Shown: one piece after another, positions 36,433 to 45,614 of the stretch
Layout: each line of letters starts with the position of its first letter
How positions within the stretch are numbered: position 1 is the first letter of the stretch
NCBI GenBank assembly: GCA_047501485.1
Contig: JAZDRN010000012.1
Coordinates: 1 to 64,000 of the forward strand
From: Ancrocorticia sp047501485
GTDB lineage: Bacteria > Actinomycetota > Actinomycetes > Actinomycetales > Actinomycetaceae
Direction of reading: 5' to 3'
DNA length: 64,000 nt
The notes under the pieces: generated by a model
Database searches by the model: none
Told to the model about the DNA's origin: nothing
The model's input: only the letters and a program-made list of their open reading frames with translations
Program-made: the position numbers and the translations under genes

Positions 36433-36474
36433 AAAGCCCCTGCGCCACAGAAGAATGTGGCACAGGGGCTTTTT
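36431..36474. terminator. strong intrinsic terminator after small-gene operon
   Basis: AAAAAGCCCCTG-C-GCCACA (36431-36449) pairs with TGTGGC-A-CAGGGGCTTTTT (36456-36474): a 19-base stem with one mismatch, loop GAAGAA and a T5 tail. The A5 on the other side makes it work in both directions. Confidence 0.92.
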
Positions 36475-36678
36475 CGTCGCTCGCATCTCAAGTATCTACA
36501 AAGTGCCGTCTTCGCGAACGGGGACCTTGTATCATGATTGAGGCTCTTTTGGACTCCGATCATCACCAGAACGTCGACGGTTGGAGACATTGGGGATATC
36601 GAATCGGGCAGCATTCGGCCGTTCGGAGCCCTGTAACCCGGATCGAGCCCGCACATATTAGTGAGAGGTGGAGGCATC

Positions 36679-38679
36679 GTGGCCCTCGAAGTGAAAGAAC
36701 TCAACATCCAGGAGCTCTTCGGCGATTCATTTCTACTCCATATCCCTGATTTCCAGCGCGAGTATGTGTGGGAGGCCGATCAGGCGATGCAGCTCCTGGA
36801 CGACATCGCCGAAGCCTGCCTAGCCGACCGCTCACCCTACTTCCTCGGATCGCTCGTCCTCGTGGGGACGGGTGACTCCGGGAAGACCTGGGACGTCATC
36901 GACGGCCAGCAGCGCATGATCACCCTTACGCTCCTACTCGCAGCACTGCGTGACCTCGAAGAAGATCCACCGCTACGCGATTCCTTGGACCGGCGGTTAA
37001 ACGACTTGGGCGACCCCGTCGTCGGACGCAAGGCCTCACCCCGCCTCATTCTGCGCGAACTCGACCGCGAGTTCATGCGCAGCTACGTCCAGCAAGGCTC
37101 CGTCGAAGAACTCTTCGCCCTCACACCCGCGGACACCACCACGCATGCCCAACGGCGAATCATCGAGAACACCCGGGCCATCTACGATAATCTTTCCGCC
37201 ATCTACGATACGGAACAGCGCCGCAGCATCGCCGAATATCTCTACAAGAACGTCATCATGGTCATGGTCGGCTCCACCGATTACGCGGACGCCTACCGAA
37301 TGTTCCACGTTCTCAATGACCGCGGCATCCCCCTCACCGCAGCGGATATCCTCAAGGCGCGCATCATCTCAGCCACACCGGAGGAATCCCGTTCCGAATA
37401 CGCCCGCATATGGGACTCCGTGGCCGAAAAGCACGGAGGCGAGTTCGAGGAGTTTCTGCGCACGATCTACGTGGTCGAGGTAGCCGAACCCCTCAGCGGC
37501 GACCTCATCGAAGAATTCCCCAATAGACTGCTCAGCACATACGAACCGGACCGCGCCCACGAGTTCATCGACGACGTCGTCGTTCCCTATTCCGATGTCT
37601 ACGAACGGATCAGCCGCCCCGACAACCGCCTCGAGGACTCCGATATCTGGACCGAACTGGACCTGCTGAGGCAGTACCAGACCCACGAATGGTACTCGGC
37701 AGCCATGTGGATTCTGCGCACTTACAAGGACAATCCACCCACGGCGGCGGAGCTACTGCACCATCTGGAGCGAGTCACCGGCGTGGATGCCGTGGCCCAG
37801 ACAACCCACAGCCAACGCATCGGGCGAATCGTTCAAATCATTCGCGATCTCAAGGCGGGCGCACCCCACAGCCAAATATTCCGCGTTTCCGACGAGTTGC
37901 GGCGCCGAGCCCTTGGCAATCTGCGCGGGGCGTTCTCGCCTCGCAGCTCGTTGGTGCGAATCATTCTGCAACGTGCCAATGCGCAGGCCAGAGGGGTGTC
38001 CGATGTTTCAGTGCGCCGTTCCATCAACGCGCTACGCGTCATCCCCTCGAAGAACTCCACCATCGGGTGGAAGGGCCTCTCCCCCGCCCAGCAGGACTAC
38101 TGGTACGACCGCCTTGGCAACATCGTCCTCTCTACCGTTCGCCCTGCGAGTCTGAAGAGCTCCACAGACTTCGCAACCCGTCGCAAGAAGTTGCTCGAGG
38201 CGAACGATGCGACGCAGTTCCCGTTCACCGCGGAACTCTCAAGCCTGTCCGAATGGAGCGACAGCGTACTGAACGAACGACAGGACAGAATCGTCACGCA
38301 GGTGAGCGACTACTGGTCGATTCGGCGGGACTCCGAGGGCATCGACCTCGCTGTCATCAGTGAGGATCGCCTGCTCCTGGGCTCACGGGCCTCATCGCAG
38401 AACGGGCGTCAGGTCAAGACCACCGATCTGCTGCGGGTGGGGCTCGTCAACGAAGGCGACATTTTCATCTGGGAGCGTCCGCGGCTCGGTCACGTCCACA
38501 AGGTCGCGATTACTGCCGAAGGAAGGTTCCGGTTGGAAGATGGAAGCATCGAGACCTCTGCTTCGGCCGCCGCACGCGCCGTCTCAGGATCGGCCCAGAG
38601 CGGCCTGCGGGTGTGGAAGCGTCAGAGCGATGGCAAATCACTCAGCGAACTGAACGAGCGGTACAGCCGGCGCATCTAA
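36679..38679 (+). CDS. DUF262 protein with decayed DUF1524 and RAMA-like C-terminus
   Basis: The 666-residue protein resembles GmrSD-type (type IV restriction) enzymes in layout. The N-terminal DUF262 domain is complete: IPDFQREYVW (residues 22-31), VIDGQQRMITLTLLL (DGQQR at 75-79, the NTP-hydrolysis motif) and FHVLNDRGIPLTAADILKA (from 209). Residues about 440-545 look like DUF1524 (LGNIVLS, then a W-S-D-S-V-L-N-E-R segment), but the expected nuclease His in the H-x-x-P motif reads Arg (ALRVIP, R453) and the Asn-Ser of the N-x-x-F-x-x-K motif is SS. The last 85 residues fit a RAMA-type domain (TTDLLRVGLVNEGD, ETSASAAARAVSG, G-L-R-V-W-K-R, SLSELNERY). Start is GTG at 36679 with GGAGG 6 bases upstream. 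Isolated gene between two terminators. Confidence 0.8.
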   Translation: MALEVKELNIQELFGDSFLLHIPDFQREYVWEADQAMQLLDDIAEACLADRSPYFLGSLVLVGTGDSGKTWDVIDGQQRMITLTLLLAALRDLEEDPPLRDSLDRRLNDLGDPVVGRKASPRLILRELDREFMRSYVQQGSVEELFALTPADTTTHAQRRIIENTRAIYDNLSAIYDTEQRRSIAEYLYKNVIMVMVGSTDYADAYRMFHVLNDRGIPLTAADILKARIISATPEESRSEYARIWDSVAEKHGGEFEEFLRTIYVVEVAEPLSGDLIEEFPNRLLSTYEPDRAHEFIDDVVVPYSDVYERISRPDNRLEDSDIWTELDLLRQYQTHEWYSAAMWILRTYKDNPPTAAELLHHLERVTGVDAVAQTTHSQRIGRIVQIIRDLKAGAPHSQIFRVSDELRRRALGNLRGAFSPRSSLVRIILQRANAQARGVSDVSVRRSINALRVIPSKNSTIGWKGLSPAQQDYWYDRLGNIVLSTVRPASLKSSTDFATRRKKLLEANDATQFPFTAELSSLSEWSDSVLNERQDRIVTQVSDYWSIRRDSEGIDLAVISEDRLLLGSRASSQNGRQVKTTDLLRVGLVNEGDIFIWERPRLGHVHKVAITAEGRFRLEDGSIETSASAAARAVSGSAQSGLRVWKRQSDGKSLSELNERYSRRI

Positions 38680-38711
38680 CCTGCGCTCGCTTGGGGCGCG
38701 CCGTCCCAGAC

Positions 38712-38732
38712 CCGGAGGCGATCATCCTCCGG
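38712..38732. terminator. hairpin between DUF262 gene and cydC-like gene
   Basis: CCGGAGG (38712-38718) pairs with CCTCCGG (38726-38732) across a 7-base loop, between two convergent genes. No T-run; a modest bidirectional terminator candidate. Confidence 0.5.
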
Positions 38733-38744
38733 AGCCCATCGAAC

Positions 38745-40610
38745 TCAACCCTCTCGCACCATCAGGCGGCTGAACGGCCCGTCCGCCGCCGCCAGTTCAT
38801 CCGGTCGGCCGCTTTCGACGATCCGCCCGTCGTCGATGACGAACACACGATCGGCAAGAAGAGCCGTTGTGGGCCGATGGGCGATGAACACCAGCGTCCG
38901 TTCCGGCGCGAGGAGGCGCAGATTCCCGGCGACCTCTCGTTCGGTATCCGGGTCGAGGTCCGACGTCACTTCGTCGAGTACCAACACGGGTGCTCCACGC
39001 AGCAGGGCCCTGGCCAAGGCTATTCGCTGCCGTTGCCCCCCGGAGACACCGCCACCGAACTCACCGACGACGGTATCGAGCCCATATGGCAACGACGCCG
39101 AATCGCTCGCGAGTGCAACAAGGCTGCACGCCTCCCACAGTTCTTCGTCGCCGGCCTCAGGATCAGCCAGCAGTAGATTCTCACGTACAGTCCCCGAGAA
39201 CAGGAATGGCCGCTGCGGCACGAGGGTGACGGCGCGGCGCAGTTCAGCTTCCGCCAACTCGCTCACGTCAATTCCTCCCAACCGGACGCTGCCCGCCTGC
39301 GGATCCCATACACGCGCGATCATGGCGCCGATAGTCGACTTACCCGATCCGGATGCGCCCACCAATGCCACAGTCTCACCGGGCTCGATCGTCAACGAGA
39401 CATCCTTCAACACCGGCGACGCCGCCACCTCATCCGTATGCTCGTGGCTTCCGTCTCGCAATGGCGGCACCGGCGGTGCGGATTCATCTATCTTCCGCGG
39501 GTATCCGAAGGTCACGTTCTCCAGCTCGATGCCAGGGGGGACGATCCCTTCGTGGTTCTCATCCGAGCGGCCACCGAGCAAGGCTCTCGGATGATCGGGC
39601 TGAGAGATAGCGGGCTGGGCCTCGGTGATCTCTGCAACGGCCCGCGCGGCAGCGAGCGCACTGTCGAGTACCGAGACGAATTCCTCCACAGCCAGTACGA
39701 CGGGCATCACGGCACCGGCCGCCGCTACGGCCATGACCAGAGCGGTGAGAGAGAGATCTCCACTGGTGACACGGGCGGAACCGGCCAACAGTACAACCGC
39801 CGGGGTCGCCACCTGGACGAGCGCGGCCATGGCTCTACGCCCGGCCAGAAGGCGCGAGTGGCTGACGAGCAGCGCGCCGATCCCATCCTCGATTCTGCTC
39901 ATCCGATGCAAGCGCTCATCCTCGATGCCGAAGGCCAGGACCTCCTCGGTTCCCTGAACCGAGTCGGTGACGTGGTGGGCGAGGGCTCCGCGCCGATTCC
40001 GTAGCCGTTGAGCCTGCCTCGCCGTCGTTCTCCAACCGGCGAAGGGAACCACGACTCCTACCAGGACCCATCCGACCAGCGCGATCAGTGCGCTGAGAGG
40101 GTCAATTGCGAGCGCCAACCAACAGGCGGCGCTCAGCGGGGCAACCACGGCCGAAATCGCCGGAGCGACGGTGTGGGCGAAGAATGTCTCGATCCGGTCG
40201 ATGTCCTTGGTTGCACGGGCCAGAAGGTCACCGGACTCGCGTCCCTGGACGGCCGCCGGCGCCTGCGGCTCAAGCCGGTCATAGAAATAGGAACGCAGCC
40301 GCGCCAGCGCCTTGAATGCGACCAGGTGGCCGGTGTATTGCTCCAGATATGCGCAGAGTGCCTTGATCAGTGCCAGGCCCGCTAGGAGCCATAGAACAGC
40401 GCCGATGCCCCAGCTCAGCTCGCCGACAGCCGCGGAAGCAACCGCCCCCGCAGCTGTGACCAGCAACGCGATGCTGGCGCACTGGCCGACAATGCGGAAG
40501 AACGTGGAGGCAACCAGGGGTGCCAGCACAGGGCGCGCGACCCCCAGCAGCCAGCGGGCCAATTGGCCGCTGGTTGAAGGAATCCGAGACTGAATCGGTC
40601 GTGTGCTCAC
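38745..40610 (-). CDS. cydC: CydC-like ABC exporter subunit
   Basis: The 621-residue half-transporter has six membrane helices, the CydC-like run LARLRSYFYDRLEPQAPAAV followed by SGDLLARATKDIDRIETFF, and an ATPase domain (Walker A GASGSGKST, signature VSGGQRQRIALARA, Walker B VLVLDEVTSDLD, H-loop IAHRPTT). CydDC exports cysteine/glutathione to the periplasmic side and supports cytochrome bd assembly. Here no cydAB is nearby. A Ser/Pro-rich insertion precedes the ATPase (about residues 360-410). GTG start overlapping the cydD stop (GTGA). The symbol is by resemblance; another exporter class is possible. Confidence 0.6.
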   Translation of the reverse strand: MSTRPIQSRIPSTSGQLARWLLGVARPVLAPLVASTFFRIVGQCASIALLVTAAGAVASAAVGELSWGIGAVLWLLAGLALIKALCAYLEQYTGHLVAFKALARLRSYFYDRLEPQAPAAVQGRESGDLLARATKDIDRIETFFAHTVAPAISAVVAPLSAACWLALAIDPLSALIALVGWVLVGVVVPFAGWRTTARQAQRLRNRRGALAHHVTDSVQGTEEVLAFGIEDERLHRMSRIEDGIGALLVSHSRLLAGRRAMAALVQVATPAVVLLAGSARVTSGDLSLTALVMAVAAAGAVMPVVLAVEEFVSVLDSALAAARAVAEITEAQPAISQPDHPRALLGGRSDENHEGIVPPGIELENVTFGYPRKIDESAPPVPPLRDGSHEHTDEVAASPVLKDVSLTIEPGETVALVGASGSGKSTIGAMIARVWDPQAGSVRLGGIDVSELAEAELRRAVTLVPQRPFLFSGTVRENLLLADPEAGDEELWEACSLVALASDSASLPYGLDTVVGEFGGGVSGGQRQRIALARALLRGAPVLVLDEVTSDLDPDTEREVAGNLRLLAPERTLVFIAHRPTTALLADRVFVIDDGRIVESGRPDELAAADGPFSRLMVREG

Positions 40611-42307
40611 GCGATCACCTCTCCTTCGCGAACGTCGAGAACCCGGTCCGCCGCATCGACGAGTGCCCTCCGATGCGCCACCGTCACCACGGTGCGCCCA
40701 CGGCTCAGGCGATCGAGCGCTTCGCGTATGGCCTGCTCGGAGGACAAGTCCACCTGGGATGTGGGCTCGTCCAACAAGAGGATCGGCGCATCGCGTAGGA
40801 AGGCGCGCGCGATCGCGATCCGCTGAGCCTGCCCACCGGAGATCTCCAAGCCTCGCTCCCCGATGACAGTCTGCAAACCTTCAGGCCAGCGGCGCACCTC
40901 GCCAAGGTTGGCGTCGTGCAATGCTGTCCAGAGTTCGTTCTCGGTGGCATCCGGCCTGGCCAGCAGCAGGTTCTCCGCCAATGTTCCGGTGAAGAGGAAT
41001 GCGGACTGGCGCACGATCGAGCAATGCCGGCGGCGCTCGGCCGCCGGCAGCTCGAGGCCGTTCAGGAGAATGGCTCCCCGTTCTGGATCCGCAAGCCCCT
41101 CGATCAAGGTCAAGATCGTTGATTTTCCACCCCCGGAGGGGCCGGTCAGCGCGACATGCTCACCCTGGCCGATGCTCAGACCGACATCGCGCAGGACCTT
41201 GTGGCCCTCCCCCCAGCTGAAGTCCACCGCACGCAACTCAATGGCCGGCGGAGCATCCTTGGTCTCTCCGGATGGTGTCGCCTCTCGTTTCTGGGCGGGC
41301 ACCGCCGGTTTCTGGGCGAGCACCGCCGGTTCGTCGAGGGACAGTGCAGTCTCGGAGCCCCCCACCGTTTCGGCTACGGGGGCATCGGACCGGGAATCTC
41401 CATCATTCCGCTCGGTGTAACTCCGCAACGCCTTTGTCGCGGCGCGCCCGCCCATGCCCACGTAGAAGAACTTGCCGATATGGTTGAGAGGCTCCATGAG
41501 TAGCGGAGCCAACAACACCAGCGTCAAGGCAGGCCCGGCGGTCAGAGCGCCGGACGCCAGCCCCGAGAGAGACAGCCACACGGCAACCACCAGCATTGCC
41601 AGGGAGAAGCCGGCATCCGCAACCAGAATCACGACCTGATTGGCGGCCAGCATACTCATCACACGGCGGCGCAACTCCTCGGATTTGTGCGCCAGCTTCC
41701 CCCCGAACCGCGCTCCCGCGCCCAGCAATCGCAAATCGGTGAGCCCCTGCAAGGCTTCCAGGAACTGAGAGGCGAGCCCGGCGGAAGCCTCTCGATGTCT
41801 GCCGGATACCGAGGCGAAGATCTTCTGGAAACCCCTGACCATCACTGGCACGAGAGGCAATGCGATGGCCAGGATGAGTGCCTGGCGGACTCCCACGGCG
41901 AACCCGATGGCAACGAGCACAACGATCGGCGCGGTCATCTGACCGATCATCGGCCCGGTGAAAGAGGCCCTCATAGCAGCTGATCGCTCCACACTGTCGG
42001 TCGCCAGCGACACAACCTGTCCCGAACGCCGCGTGCTGTTCCGTGCAAGCCCCCTGGTCCACGCCGTCCGTATCACACCGTGACGGAGACCGGCCTCCAA
42101 GGATGCCTGGCGAACGCCATAGGAGGCATTCTCCCAATGCTCGATTCCAGCCAGGAGCAGCGGAATCACAACGAGGAGCAAAACCTGCCAGGGATCGACT
42201 CCCCGCCCGTCTGCCAGCGAGGCGAACACCGATCCGACCGTCACCGCCATTCCCACTCGAAGGACTGTCGCTATCCACACCGCTGTTATCGAACGCAATA
42301 CTGGCAC
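40607..42307 (-). CDS. cydD: CydD-like ABC exporter subunit
   Basis: The 566-residue half-transporter has membrane helices (residues about 10-300) with the CydD-like block GLASQFLEALQGLTDLRLLGAG, and an ATPase domain: Walker A GPSGGGKST, signature EISGGQAQRIAIARA, Walker B ILLLDEPTSQVD. Between the two domains is a low-complexity linker with a short repeated LAQKP/VPAQK pattern (about residues 325-350). It begins with GTG, TAGCGT lies 6 bases upstream and no ribosome site is seen (leaderless). It forms a heterodimer with the following gene. Confidence 0.6.
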   Translation of the reverse strand: MPVLRSITAVWIATVLRVGMAVTVGSVFASLADGRGVDPWQVLLLVVIPLLLAGIEHWENASYGVRQASLEAGLRHGVIRTAWTRGLARNSTRRSGQVVSLATDSVERSAAMRASFTGPMIGQMTAPIVVLVAIGFAVGVRQALILAIALPLVPVMVRGFQKIFASVSGRHREASAGLASQFLEALQGLTDLRLLGAGARFGGKLAHKSEELRRRVMSMLAANQVVILVADAGFSLAMLVVAVWLSLSGLASGALTAGPALTLVLLAPLLMEPLNHIGKFFYVGMGGRAATKALRSYTERNDGDSRSDAPVAETVGGSETALSLDEPAVLAQKPAVPAQKREATPSGETKDAPPAIELRAVDFSWGEGHKVLRDVGLSIGQGEHVALTGPSGGGKSTILTLIEGLADPERGAILLNGLELPAAERRRHCSIVRQSAFLFTGTLAENLLLARPDATENELWTALHDANLGEVRRWPEGLQTVIGERGLEISGGQAQRIAIARAFLRDAPILLLDEPTSQVDLSSEQAIREALDRLSRGRTVVTVAHRRALVDAADRVLDVREGEVIA

Positions 42308-42520
42308 GGTTTTACGCTACGCGTCCCGACGTGTATTTGCGAGTGAGTCCCGAAAAGGACGCTCCCCGTGGCTTTGCCGTCCGACAATGAGAACCGTCAC
42401 GTGACCCATTCGGATCTGTCTCTCCCCAAGGCACGGGTCTAGTATCGATGTCTTGTGCCCAGGGCTCGACCTCCTGCGGCTGTCGCGAAACCCGCACCTG
42501 TTCTTTCGATTGGAGCCACT

Positions 42521-43828
42521 ATGCCACGTGTCCATTCAGCATCGCTGGCCATCACCGCTCTTGCCGCGGGAGGCTTTGCCGTGGGAACCACTGAGTTCGC
42601 CTCAATGAGTCTGCTCCCGTGGATTGCGGACGACCTCGGCATCACAAACCCGCAGGCCGGCTGGGCCGTGAGCGCCTACGCCGTCGGAGTGGTGGTGGGC
42701 GCTCCTCTCATCACGGCGCTGACGCCACGAATGGATCGCAAGAAGCTGCTCCTGATGTGCGCCACGATCTTCATACTCGGCAACCTCCTCACCATGGCCG
42801 CGGTCGATCTGCCGACTCTACTGGCTGCTCGCTTCCTGACCGGACTGCCCCACGGCGTCACCCTGGGCATCGCGGCCGTCGTTGCCGCGAGTCTCGTCCG
42901 ACCAGAGAAGTCTGGCACCGCGATCGCACGTGCCATGCTCGGGCTGACGATCGCGAATATCGTCGGCGTACCCGTGGCCACCTGGTTGGGAAGCACGATG
43001 GGATGGCGTTTTGCTTACCTCGTGGTCGCCGGCATCGGCCTGGTCTCGATACTCGGCCTGCTTCGTTTCGTTCCGTCTATCCCCGCGAAACCGGGCACCT
43101 CCGCCAGGACGGAACTCAAGTCGATGACGCGTCCTCAGATCTGGTTGCCTCTCCTGGCGGGAGCCGTGGGCTTCGGCGGCTCCTTCGCCTTCTACACCTA
43201 TATCACCCCGACGATGACAGAGGTGACTGGAATCCCCGTGAACATGCTGCCATGGGTCCTCGTCCTCTACGGCTGCGGTATGACGGCCGGCTCGCTGATC
43301 GCCGGCCCCTGCCTCGACCGGTCCATCGACAAGTCGGCACTCGCAGGCGTACTGGGAATGGCAATCGTCCTGGCTCTCATCGCCATATTCACCGACAATC
43401 CCTACATCGTTCTGCCGCTGCTCTTCATCATCGGAACCGCCATGAGCCTGTTCACCAACGGCTTGCAGGCCCGTCTGTTGCGCGAATCCGCTGACGTCCC
43501 CAACATGTCCGCGGCCATGAACCATGCCGCCTTCAACTTCGCGAATGCGCTGGGCGCATACCTCGGCGGTGTCGTCATCACGGCGGGACTGGGCTACCGA
43601 GCACCCGCCGTCGTCGGCGTGCTGCTCGCCTTGGCCGGTACGCTCGTGCTGCTGGTCGCTTTCGCCGTGAGCAAGCTGGCCAATCGCGCGGCCGCGCTCA
43701 CCAATGGGCAGGACGTTCACACTGGCCAGCAGGCCATGAAAGCTGGCGAACCCGTCTCGGGCGCCGGCATTCCAACGGACGCCGGTGATACACCCGGTAC
43801 GACCAGCCCGGTGGCAGCGCATGCCTGA
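42521..43828 (+). CDS. MFS transporter, DHA1-type efflux permease
   Basis: The 435-residue protein has 12 predicted membrane segments and typical MFS motifs: GGFAVGTTEFASMSLLPWIADDLGI at the start (helix 1), ALTPRMDRKKLL (loop 2-3, motif A), GTAIARAMLGLTIANIVGVPVATWLGS (motif C-like in helix 5) and NHAAFNFANALGAYLGGVV (helix 11). It resembles AraJ/Cmr-type sugar or drug exporters. The final 40 residues are a soluble tail. ATG at 42521 with GGAG 6 bases upstream. The neighbours suggest no specific substrate. Confidence 0.88.
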   Translation: MPRVHSASLAITALAAGGFAVGTTEFASMSLLPWIADDLGITNPQAGWAVSAYAVGVVVGAPLITALTPRMDRKKLLLMCATIFILGNLLTMAAVDLPTLLAARFLTGLPHGVTLGIAAVVAASLVRPEKSGTAIARAMLGLTIANIVGVPVATWLGSTMGWRFAYLVVAGIGLVSILGLLRFVPSIPAKPGTSARTELKSMTRPQIWLPLLAGAVGFGGSFAFYTYITPTMTEVTGIPVNMLPWVLVLYGCGMTAGSLIAGPCLDRSIDKSALAGVLGMAIVLALIAIFTDNPYIVLPLLFIIGTAMSLFTNGLQARLLRESADVPNMSAAMNHAAFNFANALGAYLGGVVITAGLGYRAPAVVGVLLALAGTLVLLVAFAVSKLANRAAALTNGQDVHTGQQAMKAGEPVSGAGIPTDAGDTPGTTSPVAAHA

Positions 43829-43933
43829 CACGCCCGCACCCTGTGCTATGAAGGCGAGAAAAGCCTCGGCGTAACGCAATACACGCCTTACATGGCCGTC
43901 TCGGCCGCCCGCGAACAGGTACGATGATTCAAC

Positions 43934-45430
43934 ATGGAAGAGCATGCAATCGGTTTTGACCGCGCCACGTATCTTTCCCTTCAGACCGAGCACATCAACG
44001 CCCGCAGAGAACAGTTCGGCGGCAAGCTCTACCTCGAATTCGGTGGCAAGCTCTTCGACGATATGCACGCCTCGCGGGTCCTGCCCGGCTTCCTCCCGGA
44101 CAACAAGATCGTCATGCTCGAGTCGATCCGCGACGAGGTCGAGGTCGTCATGGTCGTCAGCGCTCGTGATCTCCAACGCAACAAGGTCCGTGAGGATCTG
44201 GGGATCCCCTATGACCAGGACGTGCTTCGTCTCATCGACGCCTTCCGTTCCTACGGGTTGTATGTGGGCTCCGTCGTCATCTCGCAGATGAGTGACGACA
44301 ACCGCCCGGCCAAGGCGTTCAAACGCAAGCTGGAACGCCTGGGGATGCGTGTCTACCGCCACGTCCTCATCAAGGGATATCCGCACGACGTCGAACACGT
44401 CGTCTCCGATGCCGGGTACGGAAAGAACGAGTACATCGAGACCAGCCGCGACCTCGTCGTCGTCACTGCTCCGGGTCCGGGCAGCGGCAAGATGGCAACC
44501 TGTCTCTCCCAGATCTACCACGATCACAAGCGCGGCCTGACCTCCGGGTACGCCAAATTCGAAACCTTCCCGATCTGGAATCTTCCGCTCGACCACCCGG
44601 TCAACATCGCCTACGAGGCCGCCACCGCGGATCTGGACGACGTCAACATGATCGACCCCTATCATCTGGCCGCCTACGGTGAGCAGGCCGTCAACTACAA
44701 CCGCGATGTCGAGATCTTCCCTGTGCTCAACATCCTGTTTGAGCGGATCATGGGGGCCTCCCCCTACAAATCGCCGACGGATATGGGCGTCAACATGGCC
44801 GGTCTCGCCATATCCGACGACGAGGTATGCCGCCGAGCTGCGGAGCAGGAGATCATCCGCCGCTACTACAAGGCCCGCGTGGCCGAGTGCCGCGACGAAC
44901 TCGATTCGACGGTCTCGGACAGGATCGCGCTGCTCATGGGCAAGGTCGGCATCACGGTGAACGACCGGCCGGTGGTCCGCCCCGCAATGGATAAGCAGAA
45001 GAAGACGAAGGGGCCGACGGCGGCGCTGCAGCTTCCAGACGGGCAGATCGTCACCGGGAAGACGTCTCCGCTCCTCGGCAGTTCTTCCGCGGTGCTCCTC
45101 AATGCCCTCAAGGTGTTGGCCCACATCGATGATTCCGTCGATGTGCTCTCCCCCGAGTCCATCGAGCCGATTCAGAACCTCAAGACCCGCCATCTAGGCA
45201 GCAAGAACCCACGACTGCACACGGACGAGGTGCTCATCGCCTTGGCCGTCAGCGCCACCACCAACGTGTACGCACGCGAGGCATTGGACGCCCTGCATCA
45301 GCTCTCCGGCTGTGACCTGCACTCATCCGTGATTCTCGGGCCCGTGGACGAGGGAGTATTCCGGAACCTGGGCGTGCATGTGACGAGCGAGCCGGTTTTC
45401 CAGTACAAGAAGCTCTACCGCAAGCGCTGA
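43934..45430 (+). CDS. DUF1846 domain-containing protein
   Basis: The 498-residue protein matches the DUF1846 (UPF0371) family in length and in segments EHAIGFDRATYLSLQTEHI, GGKLFDDMHASRVLPGF, VVTAPGPGSGKMATCLSQIYHDH (a P-loop-like GPGSGK) and MADKAI-like acidic helices. The family is a soluble, two-domain protein of unknown function found in many Gram-positive bacteria. TACGAT lies 8 bases before the ATG and there is no ribosome site. Between this gene and the convergent deoR gene is a long imperfect stem (45524-45582). Confidence 0.92.
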   Translation: MEEHAIGFDRATYLSLQTEHINARREQFGGKLYLEFGGKLFDDMHASRVLPGFLPDNKIVMLESIRDEVEVVMVVSARDLQRNKVREDLGIPYDQDVLRLIDAFRSYGLYVGSVVISQMSDDNRPAKAFKRKLERLGMRVYRHVLIKGYPHDVEHVVSDAGYGKNEYIETSRDLVVVTAPGPGSGKMATCLSQIYHDHKRGLTSGYAKFETFPIWNLPLDHPVNIAYEAATADLDDVNMIDPYHLAAYGEQAVNYNRDVEIFPVLNILFERIMGASPYKSPTDMGVNMAGLAISDDEVCRRAAEQEIIRRYYKARVAECRDELDSTVSDRIALLMGKVGITVNDRPVVRPAMDKQKKTKGPTAALQLPDGQIVTGKTSPLLGSSSAVLLNALKVLAHIDDSVDVLSPESIEPIQNLKTRHLGSKNPRLHTDEVLIALAVSATTNVYAREALDALHQLSGCDLHSSVILGPVDEGVFRNLGVHVTSEPVFQYKKLYRKR

Positions 45431-45523
45431 GTCGGGTAACTGCCGCGGGCTCGCGACCGGCGATCGAACACGGCTTGGCTCATCGTGCGGCGCTCCCTCG
45501 CGACCGAGCGTGTTCCACCGAGA

Positions 45524-45582
45524 TTGAGCTTTAGCGCTCGAAGTCGGGGTTCTAACTATCGACTTCGAACGCTAACCCTCAA
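45524..45582. repeat. long nested inverted repeat between convergent genes
   Basis: TTGAG-CT-TTAGCG-CT-CGAAGTCG on the left pairs with CGACTTCG-AA-CGCTAA-CC-CTCAA on the right around a 13-base loop: a 23-position arm with two small mismatched bubbles. It sits between DUF1846 and deoR; no T-run, so either a terminator-like stem or a small palindromic element. Confidence 0.7.
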
Positions 45583-45614
45583 GTTGGGCGATGCCGCACC
45601 CTCCCGCGCCGCTC

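Noticed and set aside
36313..36678. An additional small gene upstream of the DUF262 gene
   Set aside because: Frames here have no ribosome site and are split by a strong terminator.
42818..45193. A 791-codon open frame on the minus strand across the MFS and DUF1846 genes
   Set aside because: It is antisense to two well-supported genes, has no ribosome site or domain and shows the long-frame effect typical of the third reading direction in GC-rich coding DNA.
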